From Lachnospiraceae bacterium (GTDB taxonomy: Bacteria > Bacillota > Clostridia > Lachnospirales > Lachnospiraceae), in assembly GCA_009911035.1 (NCBI GenBank), contig QXWO01000026.1, forward strand, positions 1 to 64,000: a DNA stretch of 64,000 nt. Reading direction: 5' to 3'. Numbering within the stretch: the stretch's first letter is position 1; every line of letters starts with the position of its first letter. This document shows positions 1 to 8,836 of this stretch, in pieces. The notes beneath the pieces are model-generated. The model was not told where the DNA came from. It worked only from the letters and a program-made list of their open reading frames with translations, and searched no databases. Both the position numbers and the translations under genes were made by a program.

Positions 1-3
1 AAG

Positions 4-48
4 TCAAGTGCTGTGAGAGGCGACGTAGGAGCCGCTCACAGTACTTGA
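4..48 (+). promoter_or_regulatory. Strong leader hairpin upstream of the polysaccharide operon
   Basis: Bases 4-17 pair with 35-48 to give a 14-bp stem with a single G.T wobble. A further GGC/GCC pairing (19-21 with 31-33) lies inside the loop. A weak stem (64-68 with 81-85) followed by six Ts (86-91) lies just downstream and could be a poor intrinsic terminator. No coding sequence precedes position 196. A hairpin leader before a very long biosynthetic operon fits processive antitermination (LoaP/NusG-paralogue type), but that role is inference; no antiterminator gene is in the window. Confidence 0.55.
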
Positions 49-195
49 GTGCTTGCACCGGGGTAGTTGATTACGGATAAAACTATTTTTTGCACATACT
101 ATCAGTGAACAGGCCGTATGTCAGACAGCATATTTTTAAGAGCTGGTTTCCGCAGGAAGGATATGCGGCGGATGCACAGCGGAAGGAGACAGAAA

Positions 196-1170
196 ATGGG
201 ATATAGAGAACTGAAATTTGACAAGGACGCCGTATTTCTGGTGACAGGGGGAGCAGGATTTATCGGCTCCAATCTGTGTGAGGCGGTTCTGGAGATGGGT
301 TATACGGTCAGATGTCTGGACAACCTTTCTACCGGAAAGTATGAAAATATAGAGCCTTTTCTGTCGAATCCCAGATTTACTTTTATAAAGGAAGACATCA
401 GAAATCTGGATGCCTGTATGGAAGCTGTGGAAGGTGTGGATTTTGTACTGAACCAGGCAGCCTGGGGAAGTGTTCCCAGAAGTATTGAAATGCCTCTTCT
501 TTATGAGGAAATTAATATCCGGGGCACTTTAAACATGATGGAGGCTTCCCGGCAGAAGGGGGTAAAAAAATTTGTCTATGCTTCCAGTTCTTCGGTTTAC
601 GGGGATCATCCGGTGCTTCCCAAAAAGGAAGGGCAGGAGGGAAAAGTCCTGTCGCCGTATGCCCTTACCAAAAAGGTAGATGAAGAATACGGAAGACTCT
701 ATAAGGTGCTGTACGGGCTGGATACCTATGGAATGCGGTACTTTAATGTATTCGGCAGGCGCCAGGACCCCGAAGGCATGTATGCAGCCGTCATTCCCAA
801 ATTTATTAAACAGCTTATGGACGGGGAAGTGCCTACCATAAACGGAGATGGAAGACAGTCCCGCGATTTTACTTATATTGACAATGTAATTGAAGCTAAT
901 CTGAAGGCCTGTCTGGCGTCTTCAGATGCGGCGGGGGAAGCCTTCAATATCGGTGCAGGAGGCAGGGAGTATTTGATTGACGTTTACAAAGACCTCTGCA
1001 GGGCGCTTGGGAAAGAAGTAGAGCCGAACTACGGGCCAGACCGGGCCGGCGATATTAAGGACTCCAATGCGGATATCAGCAAAGCCCGGGAGCTTCTTGG
1101 ATATGATCCGGAATATGATTTTGCAAAGGGGATCAATCTGGCAATCGGCTGGTATATGGAAAATCTTTAA
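196..1170 (+). CDS. NAD-dependent sugar-nucleotide epimerase (WbpP/GalE-like SDR)
   Basis: An extended short-chain dehydrogenase of 324 residues that should interconvert UDP-hexoses or UDP-HexNAc at C4 in the cytoplasm and so supply precursors to this locus. A Rossmann TGGAGFIG motif lies at residues 17-24, a serine cluster at about 130-133 (SSSS), and the YxxxK catalytic pair at Y155/K159. The stretch with GSVPRSIE and the phrase FNVFGRRQDP closely resemble WbpP-type UDP-GlcNAc/GalNAc 4-epimerases, so that substrate class is favoured over plain UDP-Glc. An in-frame ATG exists at 118, but the one at 196 follows GGAAGGAGA at good spacing and starts just before the fold. It is the first gene of the + strand run after the leader hairpin. 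Confidence 0.88.
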   Translation: MGYRELKFDKDAVFLVTGGAGFIGSNLCEAVLEMGYTVRCLDNLSTGKYENIEPFLSNPRFTFIKEDIRNLDACMEAVEGVDFVLNQAAWGSVPRSIEMPLLYEEINIRGTLNMMEASRQKGVKKFVYASSSSVYGDHPVLPKKEGQEGKVLSPYALTKKVDEEYGRLYKVLYGLDTYGMRYFNVFGRRQDPEGMYAAVIPKFIKQLMDGEVPTINGDGRQSRDFTYIDNVIEANLKACLASSDAAGEAFNIGAGGREYLIDVYKDLCRALGKEVEPNYGPDRAGDIKDSNADISKARELLGYDPEYDFAKGINLAIGWYMENL

Positions 1171-1270
1171 AAAGGCTGTTTGGTCTGTTTATGAGTAAAT
1201 TTGCCTTAGAGAGTATTTGGAAATTTTTTAAAAGGATTTCAAATTTATCTTGAGGCTGGGTGAGGACTGT

Positions 1271-2014
1271 ATGAAAATAGCAGTGAGACTGGATGATATT
1301 ACACCTGATATGGACTGGGAGCGGTTTTACAAATTTAAATCTCTCTTGGACAAGTATCAGGTGAAACCGCTTATAGGGGTGGTCCCTGACAACAGGGATG
1401 AAAACCTCGTCAATAAAAAGACCCGGGGACCAGAGGATTTCTGGGCGTATATGAAGGAACTGGAAAAAGAAGGCTGGGTGATAGCCATGCACGGCTTCCG
1501 GCATATCTATACCACAGACCAAGGGGGCATATTTCCCTTAAATAACTTTTCAGAGTTTGCAGGCATTCCCTATAAGCAGCAATGGAAAATGCTGGCGGAA
1601 GGAAAGGGAATCCTGGAAGAAAACGGAATAGAAACAGATATTTTCATGGCTCCGGCCCATTCCTACGATGGCAATACTTTAAAGGCCCTTAAGGATGTTG
1701 GCTTTCGGGCGCTGACAGATGGCTTTGGGGATTATCCGTACTGTTTTAAGGGGCTTGTATTTTATCCTATTTCCTTTCAGCTTGGCAGTACCCTCAAAAA
1801 GAAAAAGGGATATTCCACAATGGTGGTTCATACAGGAACCGTTTCCGAAAAGGATTTGGAGCGGTATGAAAGATACTTTGAAAATAAAAATGTCCAGTGG
1901 ATTTCCTATAAAGAATATCTCAACCAGCCGGTAAAAGAAAGACGGCTTCTCGGATGCTGGAAAGAATACCTGATGGCAAAAGGAAAATATCTGCTGGTGA
2001 AAGTCCGCAGGTAA
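1271..2014 (+). CDS. DUF2334-type polysaccharide deacetylase-like protein
   Basis: A 247-residue protein of the NodB-like deacetylase superfamily (DUF2334). An early DDITPDMDW motif (near residue 9) supplies the metal-binding aspartates, AMHGFRH (near residue 75) the histidines, and MAPAHSYD a later conserved block. It lacks a signal peptide, so it would act in the cytoplasm on a nucleotide- or lipid-linked sugar rather than on finished polymer. A TTG start at 1250 is possible, but the ATG at 1271 starts directly at the conserved strand and has a GGTGAGG upstream. It sits between the epimerase and a row of GT4 enzymes. Deacetylation of an N-acetyl sugar is the natural guess; the substrate is unknown. 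Confidence 0.78.
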   Translation: MKIAVRLDDITPDMDWERFYKFKSLLDKYQVKPLIGVVPDNRDENLVNKKTRGPEDFWAYMKELEKEGWVIAMHGFRHIYTTDQGGIFPLNNFSEFAGIPYKQQWKMLAEGKGILEENGIETDIFMAPAHSYDGNTLKALKDVGFRALTDGFGDYPYCFKGLVFYPISFQLGSTLKKKKGYSTMVVHTGTVSEKDLERYERYFENKNVQWISYKEYLNQPVKERRLLGCWKEYLMAKGKYLLVKVRR

Positions 2015-2078
2015 TGGCAGAAGGGGAGAGCGGTTTCCATAAGGGGACAGGGTGGAATTGGAATAAGGAGGAATGGGT

Positions 2079-3203
2079 ATGGCAGAGCCGATTCGTGTAC
2101 TGCATGTGCTTGGAAATATTCAGCTTGGGGGTGCGGAGAGCCGGATTATGGATATATACCGTCATCTGGACAGAGCCCGGGTGCAGTTTGATTTTCTGAT
2201 TCATACAGACAAAGAAGGTCATTTTGATAAAGAGATCTTACAATTGGGAGGGCGGATTTTCCGTGTTCCCCGTTTTCAATTATATAACTATTTTTCTTAC
2301 AGAAAGGCAATGGCGGATTTCTTTAAGGAGCATCATGAATTTAAGGCGGTTCAGGGGCATATGACCAGTACCGCCGCCATCTATCTTCCCCTTGCAAAAA
2401 AAGCGGGTATCCCGGTAACCATAGCCCATGCCAGAAGCGCGGGGGTGGACAAGGGGCTTAAGGGAACATTGACCGGATGGATGCGGAGAAATCTTTCCCG
2501 GAAGGCGGATCATCTGTTTACCTGTTCCCGTCTGGCAGGTATTTCCGTTTTTGGAGAAAAGGCAGTGAGAGAAGGGAAAACTATTTTTATCCCCAATGCC
2601 ATTGACTGTCAGGCATTTGCTTACAATGAAAAGAAGCGGGAGGAACTGCGCAGGGAGCTTGGCATTGAAGGCAAATATGTGATTGGCCATGTGGGCAGGT
2701 TCCACTATGCCAAAAATCACGAGTATCTGCTTCAGATCTTTGCAGATTTATGTGGAAGGAAGGGAGCAGGGGCAGAATATGCATTGCTGCTGCTGGGAGA
2801 GGGCGGCGGCATGGAGAAGGTCAAACAGCTTGCCGGGGAGCTTGGAATTGATCGGTGTGTCCACTTTCTGGGGAACCACAGTAATGTTTATGACTATTAT
2901 CAGGCCATGGATTATTTTGTATATCCGTCCCGCTTTGAGGGACTTCCGGGAACCGTAGTGGAGGCCCAGGCGGCAGGGCTTAAAGTGCTCATGTCGGATA
3001 CCATATGCGGGGAAGTGGTAGTGACTGGGCTGGTCCACACCATGAGTATTACCGGTGAACCTTCCGGGTGGGCAGATTATATTATGGAAACAGGCATTTA
3101 TGAGCGCAGGAGCCATGTGGAGGAAATGAAAAGAGCAGGCTTTGATGTGGGAGCCCAGGCGGAAAGGATGATGGCCTTTTATGAAACGGGGGAATGGAAA
3201 TGA
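2079..3203 (+). CDS. GT4-family glycosyltransferase
   Basis: A GT-B fold transferase of 374 residues. The N-terminal domain carries the glycine-rich LGGAESRIMD acceptor-side loop near residues 15-24. The C-terminal donor domain contains a GHVGRFHYAKNHE block (about 205-217) and the E-x7-E type region YPSRFEGLPGTVVEAQAAG (about 285-303). It should transfer a sugar with retention from a nucleotide-sugar to a lipid-linked intermediate at the inner face of the membrane. The ATG at 2073 is only one base from GGAGG, whereas 2079 has seven, so 2079 is preferred. The stop overlaps the start of the next gene (ATGA), which implies translational coupling. Confidence 0.88.
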   Translation: MAEPIRVLHVLGNIQLGGAESRIMDIYRHLDRARVQFDFLIHTDKEGHFDKEILQLGGRIFRVPRFQLYNYFSYRKAMADFFKEHHEFKAVQGHMTSTAAIYLPLAKKAGIPVTIAHARSAGVDKGLKGTLTGWMRRNLSRKADHLFTCSRLAGISVFGEKAVREGKTIFIPNAIDCQAFAYNEKKREELRRELGIEGKYVIGHVGRFHYAKNHEYLLQIFADLCGRKGAGAEYALLLLGEGGGMEKVKQLAGELGIDRCVHFLGNHSNVYDYYQAMDYFVYPSRFEGLPGTVVEAQAAGLKVLMSDTICGEVVVTGLVHTMSITGEPSGWADYIMETGIYERRSHVEEMKRAGFDVGAQAERMMAFYETGEWK

Positions 3204-4405
3204 AAAAGAAGCTGATGCTGATTTCGCCCATGCTCCATCAGGGGGGATTTGAGAGAGTGTGCGTCACCACAGCCCGGCTGATGGAACCTTACTTTGATGT
3301 TGTCATTGTTATTTTTAATTCTGCCAATATTGCCTACGATGTAGAAGGGCTCAACATTATTGATGTCCATCTGGGAGTTCAGAAGGGGAAGGTAAAAAAA
3401 ATCTTTACGATTCTTAAGCGTTCCATGAAGGTCAGGGATTTGAAAAAAAAGATGAAGACGGACATTGCCTACAGCTTTGGCCCCAGCGCCAATATGGTGA
3501 ATGCTTTTTCAAAGACAGGAAAGGAAAAAGTCTGGCTTGGCCTTAGAAATTACACAGATGTTGAAGAAAGTGTAAAAATCAGGATTTTTACCAGACTGGC
3601 GGATTTAATCATCTGCTGTTCCAAAACCATTGAAAAGGAGCTGGAGACGAAATTCGGATGCCGTAAAACAGCGACCTTATATAATTTATATGACGTAAAT
3701 GCAATCAGAAAGCAGGCTATGGCAAAGGAGCCAGTCCTTCCCTGGGGGGAATATGACAGTCAGGGCCGAAAAATCCGCTGTATGGTGTCCATGGGCAGGG
3801 ACGATGACATGAAGGGATTCTGGCATATGATAAAGGTATTTTATCTGGTTCATAAAAAAAAGCCGGAGGTGCGTCTGATACTGATGGGGGCCGGGAGCTT
3901 TGCCCATTACAGAAAACTTGCGGAAGATATGGGGATAGCTGATGCTGTATTTTTTGCGGGGATGCAGAGGGAACCTTACCAATATCTGAAAAAGGGGGAA
4001 ATTTATCTTCTCACCTCCCTGAATGAGGGGTTCCCCAATGCGCTGGTGGAGGGCATGGCTTTAGGACTGGCGCCTGTCAGCACAAACTGTATGACCGGTC
4101 CGGCAGAGATCCTTCTGGAAGACGGGGACGCTTCTGCGCTGGTAGGGACGGAAAAAGGTGGAAGAATTCCGGCAATTTACGGGGAATACGGAATCCTTGT
4201 TCCGGTCATGGAAAAGGAGAGGGATCTTGATCCGTCCCATATTCTGGCGGAGGAAAGAAATATGGCAGATGTTGTGCTGGATTTGCTTGAAAATGATGAA
4301 AAGCTAAAAAACTATCAGAGAGCGGCGGCAGACCGTGCCCGGAAGTTCACCTTTGAAAGTTATGTGGAGCAGTTTTTAAAGCTGGGAGATACAGAACATG
4401 CGTAA
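3200..4405 (+). CDS. GT4-family glycosyltransferase
   Basis: A GT-B glycosyltransferase of 401 residues. The N-terminal loop HQGGFERVC is the acceptor-side glycine-rich turn. The donor domain has a VSMGRDDDMKGF block near residue 195 and NEGFPNALVEGMALG near residue 275, the EX7E-like signature of retaining GT4 enzymes. An insert of acidic and glycine residues at about 315-340 (EDGDASALVGTEKGG) is longer than usual for the family. The start at 3200 overlaps the upstream stop and has a GGGGGA seven bases before it; 3194 is the alternative. It overlaps the next transferase by eight bases, so three GT4 genes are translationally linked. Confidence 0.88.
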   Translation: MKKKLMLISPMLHQGGFERVCVTTARLMEPYFDVVIVIFNSANIAYDVEGLNIIDVHLGVQKGKVKKIFTILKRSMKVRDLKKKMKTDIAYSFGPSANMVNAFSKTGKEKVWLGLRNYTDVEESVKIRIFTRLADLIICCSKTIEKELETKFGCRKTATLYNLYDVNAIRKQAMAKEPVLPWGEYDSQGRKIRCMVSMGRDDDMKGFWHMIKVFYLVHKKKPEVRLILMGAGSFAHYRKLAEDMGIADAVFFAGMQREPYQYLKKGEIYLLTSLNEGFPNALVEGMALGLAPVSTNCMTGPAEILLEDGDASALVGTEKGGRIPAIYGEYGILVPVMEKERDLDPSHILAEERNMADVVLDLLENDEKLKNYQRAAADRARKFTFESYVEQFLKLGDTEHA

Positions 4406-5501
4406 AATTTTATTTCATCTGAATTGTTTTGAGCAGGGGGGCGCAGAGCGGGTAGTATCCAATCTGGTCAATCAGCTTGTTAAAGAAAATTATGAGATAA
4501 TTGCCGCAACACAGTGGCAGGGGGAAGTTGAGTTCCATCTGGATGAGCGGGTTAAAAGAGTCCATGTAGGACTGCGCCGGGAGGATGAAAAGAAATCAAG
4601 AATCACCAAGATATTTTTACGATTTAAGTATTTAAGGGAGCTGATAAAAAAGGAGCACCCTGAGGTGATTATTTCTTTTACCAGAAGGCCCAATTACCGC
4701 GCACTTATTTCGTCTATAGGGACAGGAGTTCCTGTTATTGCGGCTGTGCGGCAGGACCCTAAGTCTTATTATAATTCCTTGGCAGATAAGATTTTGATTC
4801 CGGTTTTATACAGAAAGGCGGCGGGGTGTGTCTTCCAGACCAAAGAGCAGCAGGAATGTTTTCCGGTTTCCCTGCAAAGGAGATCCAGAATTATTTTAAA
4901 TCCGGTTAATGACAAGTACTTGGACATACCAAAGCCTTTGAAAAGGGAAAAAACGGTGGTCCAGTCCGGGCGGCTTGTGGACTTCAAAAATCAGGCCATG
5001 CTTTTGAAAGCTTTTATTAAGGTACATGAAAAGCATCCCGATTATGTTTTGAAAATTTATGGCGGGGATTCCTTTGACGGAACAAAGGAAAAGCTGGAAG
5101 CAATCATAAAAGAATACGGGGCGCAAGAATACATGCTGCTGATGGGAGGGAGCGACAATCTGGAAAAGGAACTTCCCAGGGCCTGTGCTTATGCGTTTTC
5201 CTCTGACTATGAGGGGATGCCTAATGCGCTTTTAGAGGCCATGGCCTTAGGCCTGCCTGTGGTTGCTACGGACTGTCCCTGCGGCGGTCCCCGGACGGTG
5301 ATTGAAGACGGTGAAAACGGGCTTCTCATACCAGTGGGGGATGAACAGGCTATGGCAGAGGGCATCAACAGGCTGATCGAAGACAGAAGACTTGCGGAAT
5401 ATCTGGGAGATAATGCACGCAACATAAGCAAAAGAATCAACGGCAAAGCAGTGCTTGGCCAGTGGATGGAATATATAGAAGAAGTGCTGGCGCGCGTGTA
5501 A
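4398..5501 (+). CDS. GT4-family glycosyltransferase
   Basis: A retaining GT-B transferase of 367 residues. The N-terminal FEQGGAERVVSNL loop and the C-terminal SSDYEGMPNALLEAMALG plus TDCPCGGP blocks are classic for GT4 capsule enzymes (GalNAc-, Glc- or Gal-transferring relatives). The same TDCPCGGP phrase occurs in the transferase at 7694-8812, so the two are close paralogues that probably use the same or a related donor. It ends the first coupled cluster; a repeat-like spacer follows before the first asnB gene. Confidence 0.9.
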   Translation: MRKILFHLNCFEQGGAERVVSNLVNQLVKENYEIIAATQWQGEVEFHLDERVKRVHVGLRREDEKKSRITKIFLRFKYLRELIKKEHPEVIISFTRRPNYRALISSIGTGVPVIAAVRQDPKSYYNSLADKILIPVLYRKAAGCVFQTKEQQECFPVSLQRRSRIILNPVNDKYLDIPKPLKREKTVVQSGRLVDFKNQAMLLKAFIKVHEKHPDYVLKIYGGDSFDGTKEKLEAIIKEYGAQEYMLLMGGSDNLEKELPRACAYAFSSDYEGMPNALLEAMALGLPVVATDCPCGGPRTVIEDGENGLLIPVGDEQAMAEGINRLIEDRRLAEYLGDNARNISKRINGKAVLGQWMEYIEEVLARV

Positions 5502-5589
5502 AATTCATTCCAGCCATCTGCTCGCCCCACTTTGCGGCATCTTTGGGTCAAATTCAGGTTACAAAGCCCTATGTGCCCTTCATTACACG

Positions 5590-5755
5590 CTAGTACTCCG
5601 TACTCAAATTTCTTGTGTAAATATTCTGGTCTATTTTCCCGATAGCACAGGTCAAAAATACTCAACGTAGCCCGCTACGCCTCCGTTTTTTGACCTGTAC
5701 CCTCGAAAAAATATCCTCAGAAATTTACACAGAAATTTTGAGTATGAAGTACTAG
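5590..5755. repeat. 166-bp palindromic MITE-like element
   Basis: The left half (from CTAGTACT at 5590) and the reverse complement of the right half (ending AGTACTAG at 5755) align almost end to end, so the whole unit can fold into one long hairpin of roughly 80-bp arms. Inner blocks ACAGGTCAAAAA and TTTTTTGACCTGT pair perfectly, and GTAGC/GCTAC closes near the tip. TA dinucleotides at both ends (C-TA-GTAC and GTAC-TA-G) would fit a Tc1/mariner-type target site. No transposase is present. The adjoining 5502-5589 has no gene I can support and may belong to the same repeat unit. The element lies between the GT4 gene and asnB without breaking either. Confidence 0.75.
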
Positions 5756-5775
5756 TAAAAACAAAGGAGTAATTT

Positions 5776-7656
5776 ATGTGCGGAATATGCGGATTTGTAT
5801 CAAAACGGAATATCACGCTGGAACAGCTTAAGAAGATGAATGATACCATGTACCACCGGGGGCCGGATGACAGCGGAGAGGAAATTTTTCCCATGAAGGA
5901 AGGGTATCAGACCGGCATGGCCCAAAGAAGGCTGGCAATCATGGACTTATCCCCTTTGGGGCATCAGCCCATGCATTCCGGGGACAAACGCATCAGTGTG
6001 GTATTTAACGGGGAGATTTACAATTTTCATGAATTGAAGGAAGAGCTAAAGGGGTATCCTTTTTTATCCAACTGCGATACGGAAGTGATCATTGCCGCAT
6101 ATCTGAAATGGGGGATCAAGTGCGTAGAGAGATTTAATGGCATGTTTGCCATCTGTCTTTATGACAGAAAGACGGAGGATATCTATCTGGTCCGGGACAG
6201 AATCGGAAAGAAGCCCCTTTATTACGAACTGGAAAACGGCAATCTAATTTTTGCATCAGAGTTAAAGCCCATCATGGCGCGGGAAGGCTTCCAGAAAAAC
6301 ATACGGACACAAGTCCTCTCAAGGTACCTGTTTCAGCAGTATATCAACGGGCCGGACAGCATTTTTGAAAATGTATATAAGCTGGAGCCGGGCAGTATTT
6401 TAAAATTTCATTACGGGGAAATAAAGGTCTGGAAATATTGGGATATCAAAAAAGTCTACCACCAGATGCAGGAAAACCCTGTAAGGGACTATGGAGAGGC
6501 CAAAACTCAGCTTAAGGAGCTTTTAAAAAAGGCAGTTGCTTCCCGTATGATTGCAGATGTGCCTTTAGGGGCTTTCTTAAGCGGCGGGTATGATTCTTCT
6601 CTGATGACCGCCATGGCACAGGAACATGCTGCAGAACCTGTCAAGACATTTTCCATCGGATTCAATGAGGAACGCTATAATGAGGCAAAATATGCCGGGG
6701 AAGTGGCGGCGTATCTGGGGACGAAGCATACGGAACTTTATATTGATGAAAAGGAAATGTTTGACCTTGTAGAGAGCATCCCCCAATATTATGATGAGCC
6801 TTTTGCAGATTCTTCCCAGATTCCCACGATGCTGGTGTCCATGCTGGCCAGGAAGGAAGTGACAGTTGCGCTTTCCGGGGATGGCGGGGATGAATTCTTC
6901 TGCGGCTATAATATTTATGAAAATGTGCGTCAGGCCCAGATGCTTGACGGTCTTGGCGGGGTGACCTGCTGGATATGTGATCTGCCGGGCTTAAAACAGA
7001 TTGGGCTTTTTGATAAACTGCCTTTCCGGGTGAGAGTGATTGCAGGAAACCGGAACAAAGAGGCTAAGACCCAGTTCGGGGCAAGCAACTATATCATCCG
7101 CGCCAATAAAATGGTGCAGGGAGAGGGACTTCCCTGCCATTATCCGGTAGAAAGCGCTTATGGCGTGTCAGACTGGCAGATTAGAAGGATGCTGCTGGAT
7201 ATGGACACCTATCTGCCGGGAGATATTCTCTGCAAGGTTGACCGGGCTTCCATGAAATATTCCCTAGAAGCAAGATGTCCTATTCTGGATAAGGACGTGA
7301 TGGAGTATTCTTTTAGAATGACTCACAATTTAAAATATGACAAAGGTGTCAAAAAGCGGATCCTGAAGGATATTGCCTATGACTATATTCCCAGAGAGCT
7401 TCTCGACCGCCCCAAAGTAGGATTCGGGGTGCCCCTGGATAAGTGGCTGCGGGGGCCGCTAAAAGAGCAGCTATCGGATATGTGCAACAGGGACTATTTG
7501 AAAAAACAGGGGATCTTTGACGGGGATTATACGGCAGATATGATAGAAAATTACCTCAAAACTGGGGACGGGGGGCCTGCCACAGGGGCAAATTACTCGA
7601 AACTGTCCTGGTCCTTCTTTGTTTTCCAACAGTGGTATCATTGTTATTGCCAGTGA
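5776..7656 (+). CDS. asnB: AsnB-type glutamine-dependent amidotransferase (asparagine synthase family)
   Basis: A 626-residue enzyme with an N-terminal class II glutamine amidotransferase domain (catalytic Cys2 in MCGICGF, then YHRGPDD near residue 36) and a C-terminal ATP-pyrophosphatase domain with the PP-loop SGGYDSS at 269-275 and SGDGGDE near residue 370. Family members make Asn from Asp, but homologues in O-antigen and capsule loci (WbpS type) are thought to convert sugar uronic acids to uronamides. That seems likely here because two copies flank a GT4 gene inside a glycan locus. Strong AAAGGAG before the ATG. All catalytic motifs are intact. Confidence 0.92.
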   Translation: MCGICGFVSKRNITLEQLKKMNDTMYHRGPDDSGEEIFPMKEGYQTGMAQRRLAIMDLSPLGHQPMHSGDKRISVVFNGEIYNFHELKEELKGYPFLSNCDTEVIIAAYLKWGIKCVERFNGMFAICLYDRKTEDIYLVRDRIGKKPLYYELENGNLIFASELKPIMAREGFQKNIRTQVLSRYLFQQYINGPDSIFENVYKLEPGSILKFHYGEIKVWKYWDIKKVYHQMQENPVRDYGEAKTQLKELLKKAVASRMIADVPLGAFLSGGYDSSLMTAMAQEHAAEPVKTFSIGFNEERYNEAKYAGEVAAYLGTKHTELYIDEKEMFDLVESIPQYYDEPFADSSQIPTMLVSMLARKEVTVALSGDGGDEFFCGYNIYENVRQAQMLDGLGGVTCWICDLPGLKQIGLFDKLPFRVRVIAGNRNKEAKTQFGASNYIIRANKMVQGEGLPCHYPVESAYGVSDWQIRRMLLDMDTYLPGDILCKVDRASMKYSLEARCPILDKDVMEYSFRMTHNLKYDKGVKKRILKDIAYDYIPRELLDRPKVGFGVPLDKWLRGPLKEQLSDMCNRDYLKKQGIFDGDYTADMIENYLKTGDGGPATGANYSKLSWSFFVFQQWYHCYCQ

Positions 7657-7693
7657 TAATAAGTGATATATTAAAAACAGTTTAAGGAGAATC

Positions 7694-8812
7694 ATGCAGA
7701 ATCAAATCCACATAGCCATGTTGATAGGCGCGTTGACAAAGGGCGGAGCGGAGCGGGTAATGGTGAATCTGGCCGGATACTTTGCCGACAAAGGCTATCG
7801 TGTCACTATGGTGACACAGTATCAGAAGAAAAATGAATATCCTTTAAATAAAAAAGTAAAGCGTGTGATTTCGGACATCACCGATGATGAGGTTACGGGG
7901 AGCCGTCTGATCAACTTCTTGCGGCGCTTTAAGAAGCTTAGGAATATCTGGAAGTCGGAGCAGCCCGACGTTATTCTTTCCTTCATTGGCAAGAATAATA
8001 TGATGGCAGTCCTGACCTCATTATTCTTAGGGATTCCTGTGGCGGTTTCTGTCCGGGCCGATCCGGAGCAGGAGTACTATAATTCATGGATGAAGTTTAT
8101 GGCCCGGCATTTGTTTGCATGGGCAGGGGGTGTGGTTTTGCAGACCAGACGGTGTTTTGACTTTTTCCCCAAAAAGGTGCAGAAAAAAGCGGTTATCCTT
8201 AAAAATCCGGTGAGCCGGGACTTTTTCAGAGAGCGGTTTGAAGGGGAACGGGAGAAGGAAATTGTAGCAGTGGGCCGGATAGATGAAAATAAAAATCATG
8301 AGATGCTCCTTCGGGCCTTTGCAGGGCTGGCGCATGAATTCCCGGCCTATAGACTTGTGATTTATGGTGAGGGGGACTGCCGGGAGCGCCTTACGGCGCT
8401 GGCAGGAGAGCTGGGACTTTCAGATAGGATACTTTTTCCCGGCAGTACTGACCAGGTGGCGGATGCCATTTATAAAGCCCGGGTCTTTGTGCTTCCCTCT
8501 AATACGGAAGGTGTACCCAACACTTTGATAGAGGCCATGGTAATGGGACTTACAGTGATTTCCACGGACTGTCCCTGCGGCGGCCCGGCGGACTTGATCA
8601 AAGATGGGGTGAATGGGCTCCTTACACCTGTGGGTGATGTAGATAAAATGAAGGAAAACCTGCACAGGTTAATAAAAGATGTGCAAATGGCAGACAGACT
8701 TGGAAAAGCGGCGGTTAAGACAGGGGAGAGCTATCAGCCCCAGAGGGTCTACAGGGAGTGGGAATCGTTTCTATTGGCTTTATGCATCAGGAAGGCAGCA
8801 GACAGGCGCTGA
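7694..8812 (+). CDS. GT4-family glycosyltransferase
   Basis: A retaining GT-B enzyme of 372 residues. It has the KGGAERVMVNLAG acceptor-side loop (about 14-26), AVGRIDENKNHEM in the donor domain (about 192), and SNTEGVPNTLIEAMVMG followed by TDCPCGGP (about 270-300). It strongly resembles the enzyme at 4398-5501 in the same order of motifs, suggesting duplication with asnB-linked divergence. AAGGAGAATC precedes the ATG. It sits between the two asnB genes, so its product may add the sugar that is later amidated, or the amidated sugar itself. Confidence 0.9.
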   Translation: MQNQIHIAMLIGALTKGGAERVMVNLAGYFADKGYRVTMVTQYQKKNEYPLNKKVKRVISDITDDEVTGSRLINFLRRFKKLRNIWKSEQPDVILSFIGKNNMMAVLTSLFLGIPVAVSVRADPEQEYYNSWMKFMARHLFAWAGGVVLQTRRCFDFFPKKVQKKAVILKNPVSRDFFRERFEGEREKEIVAVGRIDENKNHEMLLRAFAGLAHEFPAYRLVIYGEGDCRERLTALAGELGLSDRILFPGSTDQVADAIYKARVFVLPSNTEGVPNTLIEAMVMGLTVISTDCPCGGPADLIKDGVNGLLTPVGDVDKMKENLHRLIKDVQMADRLGKAAVKTGESYQPQRVYREWESFLLALCIRKAADRR

Positions 8813-8836
8813 ATGAGGACTTTGGAGGAAAGATAA

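Noticed and set aside
64-91. Intrinsic terminator in the leader
   Set aside because: The stem has about five AT-rich pairs, too weak to call as a terminator on its own; kept only as a note on the leader hairpin.
1218-1240. GAAAT/ATTTC stem as terminator after the epimerase
   Set aside because: Only five weak base pairs and no T-run behind it; the next gene follows closely on the same strand.
5207-5665. Minus-strand frame running through the spacer before asnB
   Set aside because: It overlaps a clear GT4 gene and the palindromic element; no start signal. Such a frame could arise from the repeat and would mislead as a hypothetical protein.
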